A stretch of DNA of 64,000 bases from Lota lota (Eukaryota; Chordata; Actinopteri; Gadiformes; Lotidae), in assembly GCA_026745465.1 (NCBI GenBank), contig JACYXH010000820.1, positions 160,001 to 224,000 on the forward strand, read 5' to 3'. Below are positions 47,314 through 58,757 of the stretch, in pieces (the first letter of the stretch is position 1; every line of letters starts with the position of its first letter). The notes below the pieces were generated by a model. It made no database searches. It was given only the letters and a program-made list of their open reading frames with translations, and was not told where the DNA came from. A program made the translations under genes and the position numbers.

Positions 47314-48491
47314 CCCCCTTTTGACACGTGGTCAAGCCCATGTGTCAATTTAGCATAAGCGGGGAACATGGCCACCGGGAGGCACGGCTTCCCTGTAGGG
47401 CCTTTCCAATGGCCATCGACAAACACCGCCCCCCTTTTGTGCCACCGTGCACGCTCGTCGGATGTGGAGAGGTCCTGGACCTCTGCGATGGACGCTGCCA
47501 CATGACTGACCGGAGTAGAAACGAGTGCGGTGTCAGCAGGTGGAGGTCGGGTAGCCGCGGCCTTAGCTGCTGCGTCCGCCCTATCATTACCCAGGGACAC
47601 AGCGTCAGTACCGCCCGTATGTGCTGAGCATTTAACAACTGCAATCTGGGTGGGCAGAAGAATGGCATCGAGTAACGCAGATATTTTATCATGGTGCAAA
47701 ATGTGTTTGCCGGATGACGTGAGGAAACCTCTGTGTCGCCAGAGGGCCCCGAAGTCATGGACGACGCCGAACGCGTATTGGGAGTCGGTGTAGATGGTGA
47801 CAGAGGCGCCCGCTGCTGCACGGCAGGCTTCGGTAAGGGCGACGAGTTCGGCAGCCTGCGCAGAGTAATGAGAGGGGAGAGAGCCAGAACAAACCGTCGC
47901 ATAATCAGAAACCACAGAAAACCCCGCGCGCGCCAAACCTGTTTCCGGGTGTCTGGAGGCAGAGCCGTCGACGTAGAAGACATAGTCGGGGTTAGGAAGG
48001 GGAACCTCCCCTAGATCAGGACGCGGCTTACAGACCAGCTGTAATTCAGCCAAACAGTGGTGTGGCTCGCCCTCTCCCTCAATAGGAAGCAGGGTGGCAG
48101 GATTGAGAACATTGCAACGTCTAATATGTATATTGGGCAGGTCAAGGAGGATGGTATGATATTTCAACCATCGTGCCGCAGATAAATGGGACGTTTTCTG
48201 TTCTAAGAGGATCATAGAGACCGCATGTGGAACAAGCAGTGTGAGGTCGCCGTACCCCACCAAGTCTCTTGATGCCAGAACAGCTTTCTCCGCAGCCGCC
48301 ACTGCTCGTAAGCAATGGGGCAGCCCCGCTGCTACGGGGTCTAATTTCGAGGAGAAATAGGCAACCGGGCGTAACCTGTTCCCATGTTGTTGGAGGAGGA
48401 CTGACGTCATGCAGCCCCCTCTTTCATCCACAGTCTGGGTGAAGGGTCGCGTTGGGTCTGGAATGCCAAGTGTTGGGGCACGCTGGAGCAC
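47310..48491 (-). pseudogene. pol: ERV2 RT connection and RNase H
   Basis: Reads TSVLLQQHGNRLRPVAYFSS (RT connection), then RNase H with FYVDGSASRHPETG, AAELVALTEACRAA, TIYTDSQYAFG and GNDRADAAAKAA, giving the D-E-D-D set. It ends at the start of integrase. It lies in a different frame from the RT palm, with an overlap at 48407-48491, so an indel near 48580-48660 separates them. Confidence 0.87.
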
Positions 48492-49159
48492 CAGTTTGAG
48501 GTCTCTAAACGCTCGTTCAGCGTCCGCGGACCAGAGAACGTGGTCCGAAGCCCGGAGTCCCTTTCCCTGGACGATAATCTATAGGGGACCCTCCAGGAGT
48601 GAGTAGTTGGGAATGAACGTTCTGCAAGAAGAACACATACCAAGAAAAGACATGACTTTGTTTTCATAGTTACAGGCCGTGGAATGTTGGCAATAGCGTC
48701 CACACGCTTGGATGAGAGGGCTGTGCCCTCCATTGTGAGGTTGTGGCCTAGGAAGACAACGTCCTGGCAGACCCACTGAAGCTTCGAGAGGCTGACTTTG
48801 TGCCCCTCAGACGCCAGGTGGTGCAAGAGTCGCAGAGAATCACTGCGACACTGGTCCTTAGTTGGGGAACAAACTAACAGATCATCAACATACTGTAACA
48901 ATGCAGAGCCCGCTGTAACTAAAGTGATTCTAGGCTTAACCACAACAGGGTGTGCATTTTGTTTAGCTAAGCCAACATAATATTTGCTGGTCGCCCACAG
49001 TCGTGTGGGTACGTCTCGTAAGTCAGGGTGGATTGTCGAGGCCCTGGTCGCGGTCACGTCGTTTACCATGGTAGTGGTGGAGTCAAGTCGTGGGAGAACA
49101 TGCAATTGGGGACGTGCAGGCATCATGCATGAATGGCAACTGTTAACATAGGAAGACAA
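48407..49159 (-). pseudogene. pol: ERV2 RT palm fragment fused to an Env-tail-like leader
   Basis: The frame begins with about 30 residues resembling the Env-tail piece at 27430-27545 (ARPQLHVLPRLDSTTT), then passes directly into RT with the catalytic LLQYVDDLLVCS and VSLSKLQWVCQDVVFLGH. The fingers and first half of the palm are missing. After about 48660 the frame drifts and the continuation is in another frame. The fusion suggests a deletion or a template switch between env-tail and pol sequences. Confidence 0.8.
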
Positions 49160-50150
49160 ACAATGTAAAAGACGAATTTGGCCATAATATGATCATCTGG
49201 CTGACTTTTAACAAGTTAGTAATTGTTAGACACAAAGATAATTGTAATAGAAAGCAATCACAGTAAAAGCCATATCCTTATCAACCCTATTGTTTCATCT
49301 GTAGTCAGAGTCTAGTCCTCTCTCGTGTAGTCAACCACTCTGAGTGTGGGAGTGGCCTCCCTTATCTCAGGGGCCCTAAAACACGAGAAGACAGGCTCAG
49401 GCTCACACACACATTCACACATGGCTTTTCCTCCCCCCAATTTCTTTCTTTCCCAAACCCCTAGTATGGTCATTGCAGACAATATCATTGAATATTGGGA
49501 CCCTTGTTAATTCAGTACTGAATGTTCATAATTATGTATTACACTACTCTCTGCGGTTTTTTTATCGCTCAATTATTATCTAAAAATTATTTTATAACTT
49601 TTAATATCATTTAGATTCGTAGTCCCTCAGGAAGGTTTTTATTTTTATTGGCTGTGTTGTTATTTTAGTAGTTAACCTCCATGTCTAATTTAACCATCCC
49701 AGTTTACAAGCTTACAACCCAACCAGTGTCTAGCACTCGTGTCAAGATACACAACACATAAACACACAGACAGACATTTGGGCCCAACAAGCTAGCTCTA
49801 AACACATAGACAATAGTTATAGGCCTTTGCTCAGAACCTATTGGATGAACTAAGACTTCATCAGGTTTGTTGGACAGTACATCCACCACCGCGCTCCCTC
49901 AGGGTCCATTAGGGCGGGTCCCACTTCCTCACTTTAGTGAGATGGGAATTTCCCTGAACTCCGAAGAGTCCCCAGCGCTGGTTGACCCCTGGACTTCTGT
50001 GGACGAGCGGTAGCGGTGGTATCTGTCCCAATCTTTTATGGCAGAGGGACTTTGTATATTAACTCACCCCTGGATGTTCATCTAATATCCTGCCTAGGTC
50101 CCTCTCTCTCACGGCTACTTTCCTCAATCCTTTCTATCGTTCTAACAATC
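49070..50150 (-). repeat. Noncoding block shared by ERV1 and ERV2 (ERV2 copy)
   Basis: Counterpart of 27500-28640; see there for shared motifs. It stands where the rest of gag, protease and the start of RT would be. A pyrimidine tract and ttaacag on the - strand lie about 49140-49165. This copy lacks the (CA)n expansion. Confidence 0.85.
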
Positions 50151-50312
50151 TGTGTATGCATGTCAGTGGGTGTTGTCAGTGGGTTAGGGTGTGTGTGTGG
50201 TTTTAGCAAGCAGTTCTTCATTGCGGTGTGCGTGTGGGTGTTTGTTACCGCCGTTCGGAACGTTGTCGTCCGGTCGCACCATCGCCTCTCCATATGTCCA
50301 CCCGATTGCCAG

Positions 50313-50886
50313 TCAATCAGCCTGTTCTGGTCTCCGTCTCCTCCCCCAGCCGTCTCCCTGTCTGTTCCTCTTTGGCTGTGGGCAGTCTCTCATCCAATGG
50401 TCACTGGCTCCACAGACAAAGCACCTTTGGTCTCTCCTGCCGGTTCCTTGATAGTCTCTGGTGTCCTCGCCGTGAGGCCCTCCACGTCGTGGATAATATG
50501 AGTCTCTTGGTGGCCCCCTCTGCTGATATCGGGAGTGCCAGTCTTGATCTTTAGGCTGGGCCCCTTGATTGTGGCCTAAGCCTGTGACTGTCTGCATCAA
50601 GGAGAGTTGGACATGTTCTGTCCTTGGGCTCCTCCCCTTTTTTCGGCTGCTCTTCTCTTCCTTTAGCTTCTGGGTGTGCTCCCCCCTGTCTGGGAAGAAC
50701 TACAGCCTGTTGGAGAGATTCCAAGGGAGGGTAGATGGGCTGAGATGGTTCTCCGGCTGGGGTGTGGGGTGGTGGTTGTTGTTGGGCCTGGTCCTGGGCA
50801 GTGGGTGGTGGACACGCGTCGAGGTCCGGGCGTGCCTTCAGAAACGTAGGAGCAGTAACAAAGGATGGGTCACTGTACTTCACCAT
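50313..50886 (-). pseudogene. gag: ERV2 gag remnant: matrix-side proline-rich part and nucleocapsid
   Basis: The upstream frame (50886-50551) reads a short matrix-side piece (MVKYSDPSFVTAP), then Pro/Gln-rich sequence and a charged stretch. The downstream frame (50600-50313) has a basic Arg/Gly-rich region and one CCHC knuckle, CFVCGASDHWMRDC, followed by PKRNRQGDGWGRRRR. The capsid domain between them is missing and the two parts are out of frame. One zinc knuckle fits a gammaretroviral-type nucleocapsid, which binds genomic RNA. Confidence 0.8.
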
Positions 50887-51709
50887 TTCTTTCCCTACTT
50901 TCTTTCTCGCTCTCTGAATTTTGAGTGTCTTTTCATTACTTTGTCCTAATCCGCCCCTAATTTATTATCTAATTTATTTATTTGATTTACTGAAAAACAT
51001 CCCCCTTGGGGAAAAACACAATGTTTATACCAATATTCTACATGCGCTATCGCATGTGGTCCGTACTTTTATACCATAAATTCCTCAATGTTCCCTGAAG
51101 CCTCTCGCGGCTTACCATTGTTATTACCCATGCTTTATTTATATAGATATTTAGTAATAATCCCCTGTTGTTTCTTCCCGCACAACAGTAATGTTATTGA
51201 GATAATATTAGTCCGGATAATATTTCACCACTTTTAAATAGTTACACAGATAATGATCTAGTTATTTATTTTCGCTACAAAAAAAAGTAGAAATTAAAAA
51301 ATTAGAAATAAAAAAATTAAATATTAAAACTTTCCAAAATAATATTCCAATGACCTACAGCTACCGCACCGCTGTGGCTTTACATACAGCAACCGCACCG
51401 CTGTGATCAACCGACAGCTACCGAACCGCTGTGGTTCTTAACACCAGCAACCGCACCGCTGTGTTGCACCTCCAGCTACCGAACCGCTTTAATTTTAACT
51501 AGTATTTTACAAGTTTGTATTAGCCACCCAAAACAGCTCACCGTAAGTTGTGTTTTTGAGTTCGTTGGATCCCGGCGGTGACAGTCGTCCGGAGATCAGG
51601 GACGTGGTCCTCTCGTCACTCGACTTAATGCTCGGTGGTAGAGACACGTTTTCCGTGGAGTGCAACTCTCCCCTCCGTCCCGTCCTTCCTTTCGACGATC
51701 AACCTCGGG
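50887..51709 (-). other. ERV2 5' leader
   Basis: Noncoding and AT-rich at 50950-51350, then the repeat array 51358-51490, then GC-richer sequence up to the primer site. This is the place where packaging signals are expected. Confidence 0.6.
51358..51490 (-). repeat. ERV2 leader array, 5 units of 25-32 bp
   Basis: cagctaccgcaccgctgtgg and variants (cagcaaccgcaccgctgtg, cagctaccgaaccgctgtgg) are repeated five times. CAGC...GCTG within each unit can pair as a short stem. Confidence 0.85.
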
Positions 51710-51727
51710 ATCCTGTTCGTGACGCCA
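51710..51727 (-). other. ERV2 primer-binding site
   Basis: On the - strand TGGCGTCACGAACAGGAT begins 3 nt after the LTR. It shares TGGCG and CGAACAGG with the tRNA-Lys(UUU) primer site but is not an exact match, so the primer tRNA is uncertain. Confidence 0.5.
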
Positions 51728-51730
51728 AAT

Positions 51731-52287
51731 TGTCGTAGCAAATTATACAACTCGTGGCTGGGCTGATTCAAAAGGCTAAGACAAATGGATATCCGTAGTT
51801 ATTTTATTTCATACGCTGCAGCATACAAAAGACGCAGTTTCAAAGGCAACTCCACACTGGGCAGAGTTCTCGAGAAAAAGCGCGCTGAGCAAAGGAAGGA
51901 GGGCCTTTTGTAGGGTAAAACAAACAATCATTTAAACGTAACACTAGATGGCGTCCTGTACCATCTATAACTGGTTCAATGCACAGCTAAAGCCAGACCT
52001 CTGGTCGTATCTTATCATATATGGCGCCATCTAGATTTTATGGCGGGTCTTCTGTGCGGTCAGGGCAACAGGCACATAATAGGTGAGAGAACTTGCTCTG
52101 GAGTTTCTCTCATAGAACAAAGCACCATGCAGGAATGCAAGGACAGGCAACTGTGAGGAGGTAGATAATTAAAAGAAAACAAATAGGACACTATAATGTG
52201 CTCACAACAACTTGAGTGCCTAAACCAAACCAACTAGTTAAAGCGAGTTAGCTTTGGAATAGGGCTTGAGGTCATTTTCCCATCACA
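51731..52287 (-). repeat. 5' LTR of ERV2
   Basis: 557 bp. Comparison by eye with 44895-45451 found no difference. It is followed by GTTAC. Confidence 0.96.
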
Positions 52288-52292
52288 GTTAC

Positions 52293-54689
52293 TCAAAACG
52301 AACAATTGGCTTTTTGTTTACTGTAAAAAACAATATAAACTAAATCGATGGTTGCTTTTGAAGTATAGTTAGGCTATCATTCATCTTAGTTGACTGACAA
52401 GTTCAAGACGAAACTAGCTAGATCTATAGTAATATAGTAGAATATAATAAAAAATAACTGTAATAACATAGATTGTAATTATAAACCATAAAACAGTCAT
52501 TCAGACTCTTTGCTGAAAGCTTTTTTGAGCTTTTCCTCTGATGGGGCAGGGCAACTCCTGCCCCATCCAATAGTGCAAAGAACAAAAGAGGTTCATTCCA
52601 CTCATTGGCATATGCATACCTTTCTCAAGGCAAAGTATGAAAGTTGACAGAGACACATTTGCCCCAATATCTGAGCTATTTCAACAATTAATACAAACTG
52701 CCAAGTTACTTGCCTGGGGAGAATATCCCAGTGGACAAACAACTGTTCCATACAAAAGTGCGCTGTCGCTTCACAAAGAACATGACAAACAAACCTGACA
52801 AGTTTGGAATCAAATTCTAGATGGCGTCCAACGTTGATACCAAATACACATGGAATGCCATTACTTATTTACTAACTGAAGGCCGCCTGGAGAACGGTTG
52901 CGGATGATGTTGTCATAATGTCATCTTGCCCCCATGTGTCAGGGCGTAAGATTTACAGAAACCAAACAGTTGACAACTGCCATGGGTGTAAGCTAGGTGT
53001 CCGTGGTAAATGCACCACAAAAACCATAACAATCAAGTACGGTCATTATGGTTGCCAGTAGTAAGCGTTGCAAATTTCGTCGAATCGAGTATGCCCTCCT
53101 TGGGAAGCATCAAAAGGTCAAATGACTCTGTTGAAGATTTTTTCCCCACTATTGTTTTTTACTTAATTTTTTTGTAAACCTTTTTCTAATCTTAATCTTT
53201 TTTTCTTTCTGTGACTAAAATGACGATAGATCAATTGTCGAATACTGCATAAAGGCCATGTCCATTATTTTTTGTTGTTGTATAGAAACACAGTAGGCCC
53301 ACGTGTGATTTATTTTTGCTTACCAACTGTTCTGAATTCCCCTATATGTGACTGTTAATTCTGTCAGGCAGATAATAGTGTGCCCTTACCTTTAGGTCCC
53401 TTTTTCTTTGTAAACATTGTCGCAAGTTGCGCAATATTCTAGTTCGTTCCTGCACGTTTCATGGTGCAAGTGTGTGTGTGTATTCTTGAAGAAGTGAGTC
53501 ATATTTGTATTGACATTTATGTATGAGAACAGTACAGTACAGTTAATTTATAAATCAATGCTGTATTAATAAGTTTCACCTTAACTGTTTTGATGTGTTA
53601 GGTAACATTAAAGCGCTCGGTGCATTAGCATCACTGCCCTTTCACATGCGCTCATTCTGCACTTATGGCCATGCATTGTTCAACCACGTGACAGTTCGTT
53701 ATGCTCGCGCTGCCGCATATGGTGCGCTGTTGATAATTTGTATTCAGTATAGAGGCATACTCATTTATGTTCATTTAATTCATTACTGTAGCTCACATGT
53801 AGCTTAATGTAAAGAAAATTATTTATTATTCCATGGTTGTAGCCAGTCATTTAATGTACTTATATTAGTTTCCATTTCTGTTTCCTTTAGAAACACCACA
53901 TATCACATACTTAATCATGTATGCCCCAAGGACGATGTTCACAGCGTATAGAGTCGCAAAATTTATTGTAAGCTTGTTTTCCGATATCATTTCAGTATTT
54001 TAAGAACACCCGCGTGTGAACAAGACATTCTTTGGAAAAGAGTAGAGTTCTACGTACATTTCTTAAATCTACTAGCGCTCAAACCTTTTTCATACACACG
54101 CTCTACGGACATGCCTTACTCAGATCCTTATTTGGTATTTGAACAAAATTCAAAATGGCAGATTTATGCGGAAATCAAAATTGTTCAATGAATCACAATT
54201 CCACTTGTGAATGGGCTACGTTCTGGAAACTACTTATGGACAAAGAGGCCATCCCCTTTAAGAAGTGTGCAAAGTTTCAGGTCAATAGCTCGGAAAATGA
54301 CATCACACTGTCAATTTATAATTAACCCTGTTGCAGGTGCTTACCGAGCTATTTTTGTAATAGAAGTCAATGAGGAAATAAGTTTGTACACATAGAAAAC
54401 CATAAACCGCGTAAGAAGATCAACTAAAAGTAAAGTACCACTTTGATCACTGGGGGCGCTATAACTGGCAATTAAGGTTAAACGATCAGCCCCATAATTC
54501 AATCAATCACAAGTCTGCTTCAAAGTGGCAGTGGCAAAGGGATGTGAAATTTAGCGTGCTTGCTCATTAACCTTGCTAGCATTAGCATGTTAGCATGCTT
54601 TGGAAAATTGCGAGGTATTTCATGCAACCACACACATTTTCTTCAGAAAATGCACATGGCGACATGTCTACTAATTTGCCTCAAACAGT
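52293..54689. other. Intron, mostly unrecognised
   Basis: AT-rich and without convincing open frames. About 54040-54400 has the look of an old dispersed repeat, but there is no second copy in the window. Confidence 0.4.
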
Positions 54690-55505
54690 TGAGCAGTCTT
54701 GGAAGCTTTCCCACCTGAAGACCTTGCGGCAGCCGTGAAAGACTTAGATCTCAGTGGAGAAGCTGCACCCACTCAATGCAGCCTGGGTTTCCTGTGGGTG
54801 ATTACAAACGACATGTTCACCTACTCTGTGCCAACTGAGGCTAAACTAATCACTCGCTGTGCAGTCCTCTCCACAGTGAACAGTGTTTTTGATCCCTTGG
54901 GTTTTCTGGCCCCAGTCATAATCCAAGGAACTAATAGCTGAGCTATCTGAGTGGCACATACCACAACCGGAAGATAAACTCAGTAAGTGGAAGGCCTGGC
55001 GAGACTCGCTCCAGGACTTAAGACACCTTCATGTAACAATAACATACACAGCAGCCTCTCTAGCCAAGACAGTGCAAACAGAGTGATGCGTGTTCACCGA
55101 CACCTTCACCAAGGCCACCATGCCATGGCTTACTTGAAGGCCATACAAGAATACAGATAAGCTCACATTGGATTTGTAACGGTAAAGTCAAACGTCAGTC
55201 TGAACCAACCATTCCAATACCTAAACTATGTGCAGCAGTCTCAGCCATGGTAGTGGCAGAACTGATTCGGGTTGAACTAGACTTGAAGGTAGATTCCATC
55301 AAGTTCTACACTGATAGCAAAATGGTTCTTGGCTAAACAAATCCAAGCACGTTTACGCCTATGTCCACATTAGAGTGCAGCGTATTAACCAAACCACAAG
55401 ATCCGAACAATGTCATTAAGTGCGCACAGAGGATAAACCTGCTGACCTTGCGTCAAGCTCAGTTCCTCCCAAGCGTGATGGCATGTTTGAACAGGGACCC
55501 ACTTC
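54690..55505 (+). pseudogene. BEL/Pao pol fragment (BEL-B), heavily decayed
   Basis: The + strand reads LEAFPPEDLAAAVKDLDLSG, then CSLGFLWVITNDMFTYSVP and NSVFDPLGFLAPVI, the Pao RT-to-RNase H signature. It continues after frameshifts and stops to a DKPADLASS-like segment near 55430. It corresponds to the region 16553-17434 of the large BEL element but on the opposite strand. No LTRs are seen. Confidence 0.85.
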
Positions 55506-55616
55506 CCAGCACAAAAATAAAATAAATAAAAATCAGCCACAAAACAGTCTTTTTGGACTGTACTGTAAATGAATTGGTCGGTGCGTTACGTTATGCAGCA
55601 CGCCGGGTCAAAGTTG

Positions 55617-55820
55617 AAGACAACAGCAGATGTTGGAGAGAGAAAAGAGAGAGACAGCAGATGATGGAGAGGGAAGAGAGAGACAGCAGCAGATGATGGA
55701 GAGAGAAAGAGAGACAGCAGTAGATGATGGAGCGAGAAGAAAGAGACAGCAGCAGATGATGGAGAGAGAGACAAGCATATGATTGAGAGAAAAGAGAAAG
55801 AGATAGAAGCAGATGATGAG
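55617..55820. repeat. Purine-rich minisatellite, about 6 units of 31 bp
   Basis: Units vary on gagagagaaagagagacagc plus agcagatgatg. Confidence 0.9.
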
Positions 55821-56269
55821 AGGTGAGCAGTGCAGCACTACACTGCCATGAGCTGTATCTAAAAATTGTGTGTGTGACTGGAAGTTTTATATTCCAGAAA
55901 ACGAATGTTATATAAATTAACCTGTTTTTCTTAGTGTAGCATGTCAAGAAATGTTTAATGATGGCACTTGTGTTACTTCTACTCAATACTAATACAAATT
56001 ACTAACAACTACTAATATCATTATTAATCTAGAAAGTGAACTACAGTTTTTGAGGTACACATTAAAATTTTACTTTGAATGTAAATAAGGTGCCAGAGTG
56101 GGGGAGGATCCCCTGGATCTACCCTAAAAAGGACCAGGCTAAGCACTGAATGTCCTCAAATCCTAGCAAAGCCCCTGCATGATTAAATCCTTAGTGCGGA
56201 GGGGTAAAATCATGTAGTAATGACCATTCTTATGGGTTGTATTGTTTGATATCACATCCATAAACATTT
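55821..56269. other. Intron, nothing recognised
   Basis: AT-rich, without open frames of note. Confidence 0.5.
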
Positions 56270-56575
56270 TTCATCTTCTTCTGACAGCTCACTTTTCTCC
56301 TCAATGCTTTTCAGAGAAGTCTTGATTTTACTGTTTTATGAGCAGTTCTTCCAAATTTGTCACAGAAATTGTGTTTGCAATGACTTTTTGTCTACCTGAT
56401 TCATGAGTTGACATGCAGTGGAGTGGGCCATTTACCACCCATCCTCATATTGTTAGCACTGCATATGGTCCATTGTTCTGACTATTTATTGTCTGGCAGG
56501 GTTCCATGGTTTTTGGTGTGTTGACACCAATTGAAGCCCAATCGGAAGAATCGACTCCGTTCAGCTTAAAGGGAT
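56270..56575 (-). pseudogene. BEL/Pao protease fragment (BEL-C)
   Basis: On the - strand it corresponds to the protease end at about 18490-18610. GWVVNGPLHC, GPYAV and MEPCQTINSQN parallel GWVVNGPLRG, GPYAV and MEPWEIINSQ there. Stops interrupt it. Confidence 0.75.
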
Positions 56576-56659
56576 CATGTTATGCTTTTTCGGTTTTTCC
56601 CTTTGCTTTAATCCATGTCTGGAAACCATTTTGGAAACCAAATGGACATAATTTGTCCA

Positions 56660-58300
56660 TTTAAAAACCATTTAATGATTTATAGGTGAGCAGCAGTATT
56701 TTGAGATCAATCCTCTGACATACATGACATGTACGGGGGGAGTACATACGGGGAGCCAATGCAGGGATTTGAGTATTGATGTAATTCTGCAAAGATACCA
56801 TTAAAAGAATCGAACCTACTAGTAATAAAGGCATGGACAAGTTTTTCAAAGTCTTGTTTGGACATGAGTCCTCGTAGTCTTGTTATGTTTTTCAAGTGAT
56901 AGCAGGCTGATTTTATCACTGACTTGATGTGGCTGTTGAAATTTAGACCTGAATCCATAATAACACCAAGATTTCTGGCTTGGTTTTTGGTTTTTAAGTA
57001 GAGGGACTCAAGGTGTAGGCTAAATGTCAGTCTCTCATCTTTGGCACCTAAAGCAATTGTCCTTATTTAGTTGGAGGAAATTTTGGCATATCCAGTCCTT
57101 GACCTGCTCAATGCACTGGCACAGCAGATCTATACTACAATAGTCAGTTGGTGATAGGGCTGTATAGATTTGTGTGTCGTCCGCATAACAATGGTAAGCA
57201 ATGTTATTTCACATAATTAGGCCTAGTGGGAGCATGTAGAGGTTGAATAAAGATGGTCTAGGATTGAACCTTGGGGGACTCCACATGTCACGTTAGTTAG
57301 TTACAGTTAAGGGTTAGGGATAGTTACCAATGGAGACAATGTAGTTTCTGTCTTGTAGATATTACCTGAATTCGTTAAAGACTGCCGGAAAGCCCAGCCC
57401 AATTTTCCAATCCGTCCGGAATTTTTGAGTGGTCAACAGTGTCGAATGCAGCACTGAGGTCCAATAGCATCAATATTTAAATTTAGCCAGTCTGTGTTTA
57501 GACTAAGATCATTTACAACTTTAATAAGAGCAGTTTCGGTGCTATGAAGGGGTCGAAATCCTGACTGGAAGTTGTCATAGCAGCCAGTTGAGGCCAAGAA
57601 ATCATTAAGTAGCTGAACGGCCAACTTTCTCTATGATTTTACTTTTGAAGGGTAGATTTGATATTGGTCTGTAAGTTGTTATTGCATTTTTGCATTTTTT
57701 TAAAAAGGGGTTTAATAACTGCATTTTTCAAGGCTTTTGGAAAATTGCCTGATTGGAGAGAGCTGTTAACTATTTGCAGTATGTCTTGTGCCAGGCAGTC
57801 AAGGACGTTCTGAAAGAAGCTGGTAGGTAAAGCATCAAGGCAGCAGGTGGATGGCTTAAGTTGTGTCACTGTGTCAAGAGTTTTGTAGTCTATGGCATTA
57901 AATCGTGTCATCATTGCCACATTACTTTTACATAAACATGGTGGGGATCGAACATTTACGTTTGAAACGAAAATATTGATAGAACACAAACTCATTGCAT
58001 TTATCAGTGGAGAGCCTATCAACGGTTGCAAATAAGGTTTGTGCATTATTAGTGTAACTGATATTGGAGAAGAAAGATTCTCTACCACCTTTCAAGGCTA
58101 AATCGTAGGCATGGAGGCTCTCTTTATAGATGTCATGATGAAGGGGACGTTTGTTTTCCACCAGTTGTGTGCAGCCTTATGGCATTCTCTTTTCTGAAAT
58201 GTTACAGAGGCAGCATTTCTCCAGGGTGCATTTTGCTTACTAGAAAATGTTTTAACCTTAGCAAGCGCAATGATATCTACAACATGCACAATTCTGGTTA
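56660..58300 (-). pseudogene. L2-type LINE reverse transcriptase, broken
   Basis: Pieces in several frames: a pre-RT region (KQNAPWRNAASVTFQKRECH), SSLQSGNFPKALKNAVIKPL, NFQSGFRPLHSTETALIKVV, and the C-terminal MDSGLNFNSHIKSVIKSACY ... LVHAFITSRFDSFNGIF and VCQRIDLKILLLTYKSLNGF. These are recognisable blocks of an L2-group RT in the right order. The catalytic-loop region is not readable because about 57000-57430 is degenerate. Confidence 0.85.
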
Positions 58301-58400
58301 TCTACCAGATCATCAGCAGAACTTGAGGTGAGGGGTGGTAGCATAGTGGTAGATTGTGTTTTTAAAGAGTGAACTAGAATGCTCATTGATATACCGTTTG

Positions 58401-58757
58401 TTAACAGTATTTGATTTTGATTTGTGTTTCAGGAATAAATGATATATCAAAGAAAATACAGAAATGGTCAGATAGGGAAGGATCAATCACAGAGACAGTC
58501 AAGTCCAAGTGGCGGTGTGCCCTTTGTTTGGGGTGTTGTTGCTTTTTTGCTGGAATTTGTAGATGGGCTGCCTTGCTGCGCGTGTGTCGTGGCAGGGGCA
58601 GGGGAGTACTTAGGAGTGGTTGACCACAGGTATTTTGGGTCACAGGTATTTTGGGTGGTGGAGGTCGTGGGCTGAATATCATTGACATGAATGCAAGTTT
58701 GGTGCCAATAGTCTCATTTGCCTTCATATTTTCGGTGAAGCCCAGGTAGGAGGACAC
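58401..58757 (-). pseudogene. L2-type LINE endonuclease end
   Basis: The frame ends HRHLDLTVSVIDPSLSDHFC, the conserved last block (SDH) of APE-type LINE endonucleases. The preceding Pro-rich part does not match an endonuclease, so most of the domain is deleted. Confidence 0.65.

Larger units (their letters stand above)
44895..52287 (-). mobile_element. ERV2: endogenous retrovirus with identical LTRs, defective (7.4 kb)
   Basis: Two 557-bp LTRs in which I found no difference by eye, and a 5-bp TSD (GTTAC at 44890-44894 and 52288-52292), show a complete and recent insertion. In element order: LTR, primer site, leader with a short tandem array, partial gag, the noncoding block shared with ERV1, RT without its N-terminal half, RNase H, integrase, internally deleted env, purine tract, LTR. 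Protease and capsid are missing. Because pol and env are already broken while the LTRs agree, it was probably copied as a defective genome by helper proteins. Confidence 0.94.
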
